From assembly GCA_002690925.1 (NCBI GenBank), contig NZGD01000047.1:1-45686 (forward strand): a stretch of 45,686 bases of DNA. Direction: 5' to 3'. Positions 30,003 to 38,762 of this stretch are shown here, piece after piece (positions within the stretch are counted from its first letter, which is position 1; every line of letters begins with the position of its first letter). The stretch is from Rhodopirellula sp. (GTDB lineage Bacteria; Planctomycetota; Planctomycetia; Pirellulales; Pirellulaceae). The notes under the pieces are model-generated. The model did no database searches. It had not been told where the DNA came from and saw nothing but the letters and a program-made list of their open reading frames with translations. A program made the translations under genes and the position numbers.

Positions 30003-30024
30003 TCCATTGCGCTGGTGATCCATT
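29993..30024 (+). repeat. 16-bp tandem duplication at the fabH stop
   Basis: GCGCTGGTGATCCATT occurs twice in a row (29993-30008 and 30009-30024). The first copy contains the stop codon of fabH. This looks like a slippage or recombination duplication, and the second copy is untranslated. Confidence 0.9.
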
Positions 30025-30253
30025 GAGTGGAACCTACAACAGCTAGTAACGGCAAGCATCCTTTTGGTCAGATTGACTCCGCGACACCCTAAAATCCCAG
30101 ACGATGTACCAGATCAATACTGCGGCATCCAAAAGGCAAATCCTGCACAGGACGCAAAGTCAGGCAGTCACCAACGGTACACGACAAGCGTCGCATCACA
30201 CGACTGCTATTGGCCTGTGATCCATCGCAAAAGAGCCACACGCTTCGGACCAG

Positions 30254-31687
30254 CTACAAGAGATGCTTCGCCTTGACCTCAAGGTACTGGTTAACCAACG
30301 GGGCGGTGAGTTCGTCCGGGAAGGCATCTACGACCAAAACCCCACGATGCGTCAAATCTTTTACAACCTGATCCCGCCACAACAAGATGTCAGCGGCAGC
30401 AGCAGCTCGGTACATCTTGAAATCGTCTCCATCGGGATTATCAGCTGCATCAAACATTTCGCGATCCCGCAGCAGAACCCCGAGCGGCAAGTGCTGTCCA
30501 TTGATATTGCCCATATAGTCGACAACCGCCGCAGCATTGACCTCGTCAATGACATTGGTTGCCAATACAACCAGCGAACGCCTCTTGCAATGCGTGGAAA
30601 GATACAAGAAGGCCTGGTCGTAGCGTGACTCAACCAGGCGAGGAAACTGATCAAATCCCGCTTGGATGAGTCGATTCATTTGACTCTTTCCACCGCGTGG
30701 TGGAATGTAAGAGTGGATCGTATCGGAAAAGCACAGCATGCCCACTGAATCTCCCTGAGAAAGCGCAACGTACGCCATCATCAGGATTGAATTCAAAGCA
30801 TGATCCAGCAGCGTATAACCGTCACGTTCATTCGTCATCATTCTTCCGCAATCGAGCAGAAAGATGACCCTTTGACTCTGATCGTTTTGAAACTGCCGGA
30901 CCGTCAACTTGCGACGACGGGCCGTACTTCGCCAATCCATGTGTCGATAGTTGTCGTCTCGTGAATAGTCACGCAATCTTTCAAACTCGCTATCCTGCCC
31001 AACTCTTCGGGTTTTCCGCACGCCAATCAGGCTAAGGCGATTCGTTCTTGCCAGTAGCGCGTAATCGGATAGCTGCTTCATATCCGGGTACACGTTCAAC
31101 CGGTTTTGCAAAGGAAGGCACAATTGTCGATTCCACAATTTCAGTGGACTGTAAAATTGCAGATAAACCGACTCCAACTCAAACGCACCTCGTTTCCCGG
31201 GCGTCAGTTTTCGGGCTAAGGTCAATCGCCCCATCGGCGGAAGTCGTAACTGGTGCTCAGTTGGTGAACATTCAAAGAATTCGGGAACATCATCGCGAAC
31301 ACGACCATTCAATGTCATCGAACTTCGATTCTCTATCGTTAGCTCACTGTCCAAAGGGACACCCAATGAACAAGTTCTTGCTATCGATCTCGTGACACTA
31401 ATGCCACGATTGGCATACAAGTAAACCAGCAACAAATCCACTGTTGCGATACCTACCAAACTCAGATCCAGCACGGCAGCAATGACCAGAAAACTTGACT
31501 GGAAAATTGTAGCGACACTTGCAGCCATCGATACAAGCAGCACCAAAACCCACCAGATCGTGGGATAAATCTTCAGCCTCCGAGAGACAAGAATGAGCGG
31601 CAAACACAGTACAAGCAGAGTCAGCCAAGGTAACTGGCTGTACTGGCTCACTTGCTCCTGCGTTACGCCTTGCATTGCACCATTCAT
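30254..31687 (-). CDS. DUF58 membrane protein with VWA-like region
   Basis: 477 residues from ATG 31687; a GTG at 31732 gives a longer version. Two or three hydrophobic segments fill residues ~20-95. The DUF58 signature follows: DSEFERLRDYSRDDNYRHMDW with STARRRKLTVRQF. Downstream, VIFLLDCGRMM resembles the first part of a VWA/MIDAS fold. DUF58 proteins are usually encoded with a MoxR ATPase and transglutaminase genes; none is seen here. The gene is convergent with fabH. Confidence 0.85.
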   Translation of the reverse strand: MNGAMQGVTQEQVSQYSQLPWLTLLVLCLPLILVSRRLKIYPTIWWVLVLLVSMAASVATIFQSSFLVIAAVLDLSLVGIATVDLLLVYLYANRGISVTRSIARTCSLGVPLDSELTIENRSSMTLNGRVRDDVPEFFECSPTEHQLRLPPMGRLTLARKLTPGKRGAFELESVYLQFYSPLKLWNRQLCLPLQNRLNVYPDMKQLSDYALLARTNRLSLIGVRKTRRVGQDSEFERLRDYSRDDNYRHMDWRSTARRRKLTVRQFQNDQSQRVIFLLDCGRMMTNERDGYTLLDHALNSILMMAYVALSQGDSVGMLCFSDTIHSYIPPRGGKSQMNRLIQAGFDQFPRLVESRYDQAFLYLSTHCKRRSLVVLATNVIDEVNAAAVVDYMGNINGQHLPLGVLLRDREMFDAADNPDGDDFKMYRAAAAADILLWRDQVVKDLTHRGVLVVDAFPDELTAPLVNQYLEVKAKHLL

Positions 31688-31891
31688 GTCATCTCGTCTC
31701 TGAAAGCACTCCTTCCAACCTCTTCTGCCCACGGGTTAGCCCCGCAGGTTCTCCTAAACTCTCACACTGATCTTAACCTGACGGCACAACAGGGCACAGC
31801 CTCATCACAGCAGCCTGACCCCAACACGTCTCAAAACTGTCGGCCCAATAGACCTCGATCAGTAGCTACTTGGGACCATGATCGCTTCAAA

Positions 31892-33361
31892 CTACAGTGC
31901 AAGCGTCACGGTTTTACTTTCGGTGTAAGCCTTCAAGCCTTCTTCGCCTAACTCGCGACCGTAGCCGCTCATTTTGAACCCACCAAACGGGGCAGCGGCA
32001 TCAAACACGTCATAACAGTTGACCCACACGGTTCCAGCTCGAACGCGAGCCGCAAAATCGTGTGCAATTGAAACGTCTCTTGTCCAGACCGCTGCTGCCA
32101 AACCATAAAACGTGTTGTTGGCACGACGAATCATGTCTTCCTTGTCCTCAAAAGTGAGAACGCTGAGCACAGGACCAAAGATTTCATCGGTTGCAATGGA
32201 CATGTCATCACGAACATCATCAAAGATAGTCGGGGCAACGAAGTATCCCTTGTCCCCAACACGCTCTCCACCGGTCACGCAGGCAGCTCCTTCAGACTTT
32301 CCTTTTTCGATGTATGACATAATTTTATCAAACTGTGCCTTATCCACCTGCGGGCCTTGCTCGGTATCAGCGGCAAACGGATCACCAACCTTTCGACTCT
32401 CTGTAAGCTTCTGCAGTTTTTCCAGAAAAGCATCGTGCTGACTTTTTTCGACGAAGACCCGACTACCCGCACAGCAACACTGCCCCTGATTTAAAAACAA
32501 GCCGATATATGCGCCCATTGCAGCCGCATCAAGATCAGCATCTGCAAAAATTACGTTTGGACTCTTACCGCCCAATTCAAACGTCAATCGCTTCAGAGTG
32601 TCAGCTGAATCACGTGTAATGACCTGCGCAGTCCGATGTTCACCGGTGAAAGCAATCTTATCGATCAGAGGATGCTTCACCACTGCAGCCCCCGCAGTAG
32701 GTCCAAATCCTGGCACAACATTGATCACACCATCGGGAATGCCAACTTCCTTGGCTAACTGCGCCATTCGCAAACAGGTCAGTGGTGTCTGCTCAGCAGG
32801 CTTCATCACAATCGTGCAACCCGCAGCAAGGGCAGGCCCCCACTTCCATGCAACCATCAAGATGGGGAAGTTCCAAGGAATGATTTGACCTGCAACACCA
32901 ATCGGTTCCCGACGGGTATAGCAAAGGTGTTTTCCGCGAATGGGAATAGTACTTCCATGAATTTTGTCAGCATACCCGGCATAGTAGCGCAGACAATCAA
33001 TCGCCAACGGCAAATCAACATTCCGGCTGTCATTGAATGGCTTGCCATTATCCAAAGTTTCCAAACGAGCAAGGGAATCAATTTCCTGCTCCATCCGGTC
33101 TGCGAGTAGATACATAAGTCGCCCGCGATCCCTCGCATCCATGGTTCGCCATGGTCCATTATCAAATGCCTCACGCGCAGCTTTTGCAGCAGCATCGACA
33201 TCTGCGGCATCACCTTCGGCGACCTGAATGATCTCTTCCTCAGTCGCGGGATTTACAGTGGCAAATGTCTTCCCACTTACAGCAGGAACCCATTTTCCAT
33301 TGATGAAACAATTCGTTTCACTGATTTTGACGCCTTGGTCGACAGGGGCGGTCGTAGACAT
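31892..33361 (-). CDS. Aldehyde dehydrogenase, NAD(P)+-dependent
   Basis: 489 residues from ATG 33361, the normal family length; the frame runs on to 33502 without conserved residues. The enzyme oxidises an aldehyde to an acid. Motifs: [35 protein letters not shown] (many family members have FTGS here), catalytic Glu in FELGGKSPN, catalytic Cys in [11 protein letters not shown] and EIFGPVLSV. The C-terminal [16 protein letters not shown] is typical of retinal/betaine-type ALDH. The substrate cannot be read from sequence. It is upstream of the DUF58 gene on the same strand, 204 bp apart. Confidence 0.92.
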   Translation of the reverse strand: MSTTAPVDQGVKISETNCFINGKWVPAVSGKTFATVNPATEEEIIQVAEGDAADVDAAAKAAREAFDNGPWRTMDARDRGRLMYLLADRMEQEIDSLARLETLDNGKPFNDSRNVDLPLAIDCLRYYAGYADKIHGSTIPIRGKHLCYTRREPIGVAGQIIPWNFPILMVAWKWGPALAAGCTIVMKPAEQTPLTCLRMAQLAKEVGIPDGVINVVPGFGPTAGAAVVKHPLIDKIAFTGEHRTAQVITRDSADTLKRLTFELGGKSPNVIFADADLDAAAMGAYIGLFLNQGQCCCAGSRVFVEKSQHDAFLEKLQKLTESRKVGDPFAADTEQGPQVDKAQFDKIMSYIEKGKSEGAACVTGGERVGDKGYFVAPTIFDDVRDDMSIATDEIFGPVLSVLTFEDKEDMIRRANNTFYGLAAAVWTRDVSIAHDFAARVRAGTVWVNCYDVFDAAAPFGGFKMSGYGRELGEEGLKAYTESKTVTLAL

Positions 33362-33628
33362 GATGATCTGGAATCCGAGCGAGTAATGATTTATGACGCC
33401 TAAATTGTAGCGAACACTTCGATATTGTGTTGGTGCGGACAACTTGTCGTCTGCTGTTGAACTCGTCAAAATCCAGCTGTTCGGGTCGCATGATTGCGAC
33501 ACAAATAGTCAAAAACGATCTTCGAGCTGTCTGCGGTACCGTAAGCCTTGGAGTAATTGCACTCATCCCACAGCTTCGGTAGCTGCCTCGATCACCCGCG
33601 TTTACCTACTCTGTCACGAAAATCAATT

Positions 33629-34540
33629 GTGGAACATTCATTCCTTGCCTATCTCCGCGGCCGCTGTCGCAAGCTTGCTCAGGTCACCATCGGAATTGGG
33701 GATGACGCAGCGGTCCTAGAACCAGCCACTGGCCAACAGATAGTGTGCGTCGATCAAATTATCGATGGTGTGGACTTCCTGTCAGACAAGCACTCATTGG
33801 CAGATATTGGCTACAAGTCTGTCGCGATCAACTTGAGTGACATCGCAGCCATGGGAGGTAAACCGACGAGCATGCTCGTGACACTTTCCCTGCCCAACCA
33901 GAACTCAACCCGCATAGCAGGTGAGGTTTACGAAGGAATACTTGAGGCAGCGACTGAATTCAATCTGGCGATTGCAGGTGGAGACATTTCAACTTACGAC
34001 GGTCCCCTAGCTGTATCAGTAACGTTGCTGGGATCTGTAGACAGAGACAAGTCTTTTTTAAGAAGCGGCGCCAAAGAGGGTGATGCAATCATGGTGTCCG
34101 GTGCTTTAGGTGGCAGCATTCGTGGGCGTCATTTACGCCCGGTCCCACGACTTAGCTTAGCCCAACGACTACGCCAATCAGTCGTGGTTACAGCAGCAAT
34201 TGACATTAGTGATGGACTTTCCTTGGACCTTGACCGTCTTTGTGCGGCCAGTGGCGTGGGAGCAGAACTTGAAACCGAAAAAATCCCCGTGCACAACGAT
34301 GCCGAACTGCTCTCAGAATCTTCGGGACGGACCCCTTTTCAACATGCATGGTCTGACGGCGAAGACTTTGAACTGCTTGTTACGATGAGTCAAAAAGATG
34401 CTGACAGCTTGGTGGGTCAAGAACTGGATGCACCGCTTACACAAATTGGCAACATCGTCGGACGTACTGGGCTTTGGCAAAGGCAGCAAGGAAAACTAAA
34501 ACGACTTTCGCCACAAGGCTACGTTCACGAATCTTCATAA
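33629..34540 (+). CDS. thiL: Thiamine-monophosphate kinase
   Basis: 303 residues from GTG 33629 (VEHSFLAYLRGR fits the family start); an upstream TTG at 33557 gives a longer frame. ThiL makes thiamine diphosphate from thiamine monophosphate with ATP. Motifs: GIGDDAAVLEP, DQIIDGVDFL, KSVAINLSDIAAMGG, IAGGDIS, DISDGLSLDLDRLC and WSDGEDFELL. It is divergent from the aldehyde dehydrogenase gene, with 267 bp between. The small gene after it starts 14 bp downstream and is probably co-transcribed. No TPP riboswitch was recognised upstream. Confidence 0.93.
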   Translation: MEHSFLAYLRGRCRKLAQVTIGIGDDAAVLEPATGQQIVCVDQIIDGVDFLSDKHSLADIGYKSVAINLSDIAAMGGKPTSMLVTLSLPNQNSTRIAGEVYEGILEAATEFNLAIAGGDISTYDGPLAVSVTLLGSVDRDKSFLRSGAKEGDAIMVSGALGGSIRGRHLRPVPRLSLAQRLRQSVVVTAAIDISDGLSLDLDRLCAASGVGAELETEKIPVHNDAELLSESSGRTPFQHAWSDGEDFELLVTMSQKDADSLVGQELDAPLTQIGNIVGRTGLWQRQQGKLKRLSPQGYVHESS

Positions 34541-34554
34541 GGACTTTTACGATC

Positions 34555-34950
34555 ATGCCTGACTCAAGAAATCATGAAACTGAAATCATTGAACTTACCC
34601 GTCAACTGGTCGAATCGATCGTACATTCTGACTGGGAAACCTACACGCAGCTTTGCTCGGAAGACCTGACTGCCTACGAGCCCGAAGCAAACGGTCACCT
34701 GGTCAAAGGGATGGCATTCCACAAGCATTACTTCGACATGCAAAATGCATCTCCCTACGCAAATGCAACGACTACCCTCAGCAGTCCTTCAGTAAGAATG
34801 ATGGGAGAAAAAGCAGCTGTGATTGCCTATGTCCGCCTGACTCAACGAGTGGGTAGTGACAATAAGAGTACGACCAGTTCCACTCAAGAGACACGGGTTT
34901 GGCAACAAATCGACGACGTCTGGAAGCACGTTCATTTCCACCGAACCTGA
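34555..34950 (+). CDS. Small protein like the CaMKII association domain
   Basis: 131 residues from ATG 34555, with AAGGA about 11 bases upstream. The pattern fits the NTF2-like association domain of calcium/calmodulin kinase II: an N-terminal helix, FHKHYFDM, then VIAYVRLTQ and ETRVWQQIDDVWKHVHFHR at the C-terminus. The last two are the most distinctive part of that family. Bacterial stand-alone versions exist and probably form NTF2-fold oligomers that bind small molecules. No kinase domain is attached. A SnoaL/DUF4440 label is a wider alternative. It follows thiL closely. Confidence 0.8.
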   Translation: MPDSRNHETEIIELTRQLVESIVHSDWETYTQLCSEDLTAYEPEANGHLVKGMAFHKHYFDMQNASPYANATTTLSSPSVRMMGEKAAVIAYVRLTQRVGSDNKSTTSSTQETRVWQQIDDVWKHVHFHRT

Positions 34951-35110
34951 TTCAACGAGGTGCATTATTGGCGGTAGTCATCATGGCACGCGTTGCTACC
35001 GCAAATGCGTGATCTATCACTGTTCGATATGCAGAGACGGCATTTCCGTTTGGTAGTGGGTACGGTTTGTCGTATAATCGAGAGTGATCAACATAGCGAT
35101 CCCCCCCGAG

Positions 35111-37327
35111 ATGAAGCCCCTCGCTTCACTTACCCACCTCAGCCCAAAAGCACCTGCTTTGAGAACCAGTCTTGCTTTCTCTCGTGAACTGCTGCAACTG
35201 TCTTACCTCATTTACGGCGTAAGTTTGTGCATGGTTGCGAATGCAACTGATCCAGATGATTTCTTTGAAAGGAAGATACGCCCCACTTTCGTGGCACATT
35301 GCTACGAGTGCCATGGTGGAGACCAGAATGACATTCAAGGTGGGCTCCGACTCGATGAACCAGCAGCCATGCGGCGAGGTGGCGAGACAGGGCCAATCAT
35401 CAAGCCGGGTGATATCCAGGACAGTGCATTGCTCTCTGCACTCCGTTACGAAGATCTGAAAATGCCACCGGAAGGAAAGCTCCCGGAACACGTCATCCGC
35501 GACTTTGAAATCTGGATTGCCGCCGGCGCAACTGATCCACGGACGAACACCGAGGCAAGCGAGGAGAAAGCAGCTCCATTCGACTGGAACAAAATCCGAT
35601 CTCAATGGGCGTTTCAAGCACCCAGGAGCCATCGGCCTCCCATCACAAAAAATCCAGAATGGTGCACGACCAAGATGGACGTTTTTGTACTAAAAAGATT
35701 GGAAACAGGTGGCATCAGCCCCAATACTTCAGCTGATCGCAGCACATTCATCAGGCGACTTTCGTTTGACTTACGTGGTCTTCCACCGTCACCAACAGAA
35801 GTAGCCAACTACTTGGCAGACAGAAGGCCTGACAGCAAGCGAAGACTCGTCGATACATTTCTTGCGTCGCCCAAGCACGCCGAAAAATGGTCAAGAGTCT
35901 GGCTGGACATAGCTCGCTATGCCGAAGACCAAGCGCACAAAGTCGGCAGCAATGACTCCTTAACCTACCCCAATGCGTATCACTACCGAGATTGGGTTAT
36001 CAATGCGATTGCCAATGACCTTCCGTACGACCAGTTCATCCGACTGCAACTGGCAGCCGACTTAATCGTTCCGGAAGACAAACAAGAACATATCGCGTTA
36101 GGCTTTCTTGGACTTGGGCCAAAGTATTACCGTCGCAACTCGCCAGAAGTGATGGCGGACGAATGGGAAGATCGCGTGGACACCGTTTCCAGAGGTCTGC
36201 TCGGATTGACCGTAGCGTGCGCGCGGTGCCATGATCACAAATACGATCCTATTCCTACAGCAGACTACTATGCTTTAGCCGGCGTATTTGCCAGCACTGA
36301 GATGTTCAACCGCCCGCTGAACCAAACGGTTGCGATGCAAGGCAAAGGTCAAGCCAAGAAACCGCAAGACGCTTACCATTTGGTACGTGATGGAAAACCA
36401 ATTGACCTGAATGTAATGATACGGGGTGATGCCACGAAGAAAGGTGAATTGGTACCAAGAAGATTTCTAACAGCCTTGTCTGAAGAACCTATCTTTTTTA
36501 AAAATGGCAGTGGTCGAAGCGATCTTGCCGACGCCATCACTGCAAAGTCCAATCCGTTGACTGCCCGCGTTCTGGTAAACCGAGTGTGGGAGCAACTAGT
36601 GGGACAGGCATTGGTTGGCACTCCGAGTAACTTCGGAGCGCTCGGTGAGCAACCCACTCATCCTGATTTATTAGATGATCTTGCTGTCCGCTTCATGAAT
36701 CATGGTTGGTCATGGAAGTGGCTTCAACGCGAAATTGTGCTTTCCTCGACGTACGGCCAGAGCAGTCACATCGATCCCAAAAAACTTGTTTTGGACCCAG
36801 AAAACCGATTGCTCAGCAGAATGCCGAGGCGACGTTTGAGTGTTGAAGCGTATCGCGACGCCATCTTGTCAGTATCCGGCCGGTTGAACTCAACGATTGG
36901 CGGTCATTCAATGCACCCGGACAAACCGGATGAAGGCCGCAGAACGCTTTACAGCCAGATCAGTCGCATGAACCTGAACCCACTGCTTGCTCGCTTTGAC
37001 TTCCCTGATCCAAATGCCCACAGTGCCGTGCGTTTTGAAACCACGACTCCACTGCAGAAGCTTTTTCTTCTGAATAGCGAATTCATGGTTTTCCAGGCAA
37101 ACAGGCTGGCGACCCGACTTAAGCAGTATGGCGGTTCAACTCGCTCCAAAATTGAACACGCTTACCAACTCCTATTTTCCCGCGATGCAGACGAGATCGA
37201 AGTGTCGCTGGCGGAGCAATTCTTGAATCAGGAAAAAACCAACAAAGAGACGCAGACAGATCCCGATGCATGGCCACAATATGTGCAGGCTCTGCTGATC
37301 AGTAACGAAATGTTCATGGTGGACTAG
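35111..37327 (+). CDS. Secreted cytochrome c/DUF1549/DUF1553 protein
   Basis: 738 residues from ATG 35111 (an in-frame GTG at 35084 is less likely). A hydrophobic N-terminal stretch ends near VANATDPDDFF, followed by PSCyt1 with haem motif CYECH (Cys64, Cys67, His68) and the KMPPEGKLP loop. DUF1549 (about 190-400) includes RRLSFDLRGLPPSPTEV and CARCHDHKYDPIP. DUF1553 (about 455-735) has NPLTARVLVNRVWEQLVG and ALLISNEMFMVD at the end. The layout is the standard planctomycete one, unlike the enlarged copy at 16402. The stop is one base before the ATG of the DUF1501 gene, so translation is likely coupled. Activity is unproven; a sulfatase follows. Confidence 0.92.
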   Translation: MKPLASLTHLSPKAPALRTSLAFSRELLQLSYLIYGVSLCMVANATDPDDFFERKIRPTFVAHCYECHGGDQNDIQGGLRLDEPAAMRRGGETGPIIKPGDIQDSALLSALRYEDLKMPPEGKLPEHVIRDFEIWIAAGATDPRTNTEASEEKAAPFDWNKIRSQWAFQAPRSHRPPITKNPEWCTTKMDVFVLKRLETGGISPNTSADRSTFIRRLSFDLRGLPPSPTEVANYLADRRPDSKRRLVDTFLASPKHAEKWSRVWLDIARYAEDQAHKVGSNDSLTYPNAYHYRDWVINAIANDLPYDQFIRLQLAADLIVPEDKQEHIALGFLGLGPKYYRRNSPEVMADEWEDRVDTVSRGLLGLTVACARCHDHKYDPIPTADYYALAGVFASTEMFNRPLNQTVAMQGKGQAKKPQDAYHLVRDGKPIDLNVMIRGDATKKGELVPRRFLTALSEEPIFFKNGSGRSDLADAITAKSNPLTARVLVNRVWEQLVGQALVGTPSNFGALGEQPTHPDLLDDLAVRFMNHGWSWKWLQREIVLSSTYGQSSHIDPKKLVLDPENRLLSRMPRRRLSVEAYRDAILSVSGRLNSTIGGHSMHPDKPDEGRRTLYSQISRMNLNPLLARFDFPDPNAHSAVRFETTTPLQKLFLLNSEFMVFQANRLATRLKQYGGSTRSKIEHAYQLLFSRDADEIEVSLAEQFLNQEKTNKETQTDPDAWPQYVQALLISNEMFMVD

Positions 37328-37328
37328 C

Positions 37329-38741
37329 ATGCAACTACAGCGTTCGCGTCGTGAAATTCTCCGCCAGGCAGCAACTGGTTTTGGGACCATTGGCCTCTGT
37401 GGTGCTTTGCAATCGGCCAGTGGATCAACACCACAATCTGATGGTGGCAGTGATCCACAGGTGGTACACCATCCTGCCCGCGCAAAGCGTGTCATTTTCC
37501 TTTTTATGAATGGCGCGCCTTCACACGTCGACACTTTCGATCCCAAGCCGCTGCTGGCAAAACACGAGGGTGAATCACCGTCGGAGGACATTGCAGGAAA
37601 AAATCGTGCTGCCGGTTACATGCCTTCACCCTTTAAATTCACCGCCCACGGTGACAGTGGTGTAGTCATGAGCGAATTGCTACCAAAACTCTCAAAGCAT
37701 GCTGATGATCTTTGCGTCATCCGATCGATGCACACGGATGTCCCCAACCATGAACCAGGCTTGCTACTGATGCAATCCGGCCATCAACAACCAACACGCC
37801 CGAGCATGGGTTCATGGTTGTCATACGGATTGGGTACCGAAAATGAAAACCTTCCCGCCTTCGTCGCCTTGTGCCCAGGGCTGCCAGTCGTCGGCCCCCA
37901 ACTGTGGTCCAGTGCTTTTTTGCCCGGCCAACACCAAGGCATTGAGGTCAATACAAACCACACTGAGGTAGAAAATTTAATTAGCAACATTCGTCATCCC
38001 AACCTTAACAATACAGCGCAGCGAAAGCAGCTCGCATTGGTCCAAGCATTGAACGCCCGACATATGGATTCTCGACCGGGCGATGCAGCTCTGGAAACAC
38101 ACATACGCTCGATGGAACTGGCATTTCAAATGCAAAGTGAAGCATCAGAAGCGTTTGATCTGTCCTTGGAATCCAAACAAACACGCGAATCCTACGGCGA
38201 CTCAGAGTACGGTCGAAGCTGTCTGCTTGGGCGTCGTTTGCTGGAACGTGGAGTACGCGTCGTACAGGTATTTTACGTTAGCAAAGGACAGAAACAGCCC
38301 TGGGATACACACAAGAACAACAATCAATCACACCGCACGTTATGTGCTGACGCCGACCGGGGAACCGCTGCCTTATTGCATGACCTGAAGAATCGCGGAA
38401 TGCTCGACGACACGCTAGTGATCTGGGGTGGCGAGTTTGGCCGCACACCCTACGCACAAGTGGACAAGTCAAAAGATAAGAGAAAAGCGGGCCGCGATCA
38501 CCACCACACAGGCTTCTCCATGTTCTTGGCTGGCGGTGGCATACGCGGAGGAGTCACACACGGCTCGACCGACGATTTTGGAATGCATGCTGTCGAAAAT
38601 CGGGTGCATGTGCATGATCTACACGCGACGATTTTGCACCAGATGGGAATCGACCACAAAAGACTTACATTCCGGTACTCGGGACGGGACTATCGGCTGA
38701 CTGATGTTCACGGCCGCATCGTTCATAACTTGATCGCTTGA
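37329..38741 (+). CDS. DUF1501 protein with Tat-type signal
   Basis: 470 residues from ATG 37329. The N-terminal SRREILRQAATGFGTIGLCG is a twin-arginine-type signal. Family motifs: VIFLFMNGAPSHVDTFDPK, YGRSCLLGRRLLERGVRVVQ, LVIWGGEFGRTP and GRDHHHTGFSMFLAGGGIRG. It is the second DUF1501 gene here and starts one base after the cytochrome gene ends. With the sulfatase 21 bp downstream, the three genes look like one transcript. Confidence 0.92.
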   Translation: MQLQRSRREILRQAATGFGTIGLCGALQSASGSTPQSDGGSDPQVVHHPARAKRVIFLFMNGAPSHVDTFDPKPLLAKHEGESPSEDIAGKNRAAGYMPSPFKFTAHGDSGVVMSELLPKLSKHADDLCVIRSMHTDVPNHEPGLLLMQSGHQQPTRPSMGSWLSYGLGTENENLPAFVALCPGLPVVGPQLWSSAFLPGQHQGIEVNTNHTEVENLISNIRHPNLNNTAQRKQLALVQALNARHMDSRPGDAALETHIRSMELAFQMQSEASEAFDLSLESKQTRESYGDSEYGRSCLLGRRLLERGVRVVQVFYVSKGQKQPWDTHKNNNQSHRTLCADADRGTAALLHDLKNRGMLDDTLVIWGGEFGRTPYAQVDKSKDKRKAGRDHHHTGFSMFLAGGGIRGGVTHGSTDDFGMHAVENRVHVHDLHATILHQMGIDHKRLTFRYSGRDYRLTDVHGRIVHNLIA

Positions 38742-38762
38742 CTTCATTCTGGAATCCATTCC

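Noticed and set aside
30060..30135. CCTTTTGG and CCAAAAGG near the fabH/DUF58 junction
   Set aside because: Self-complementary 8-mers about 60 bases apart are likely chance in an A/T-containing gap.
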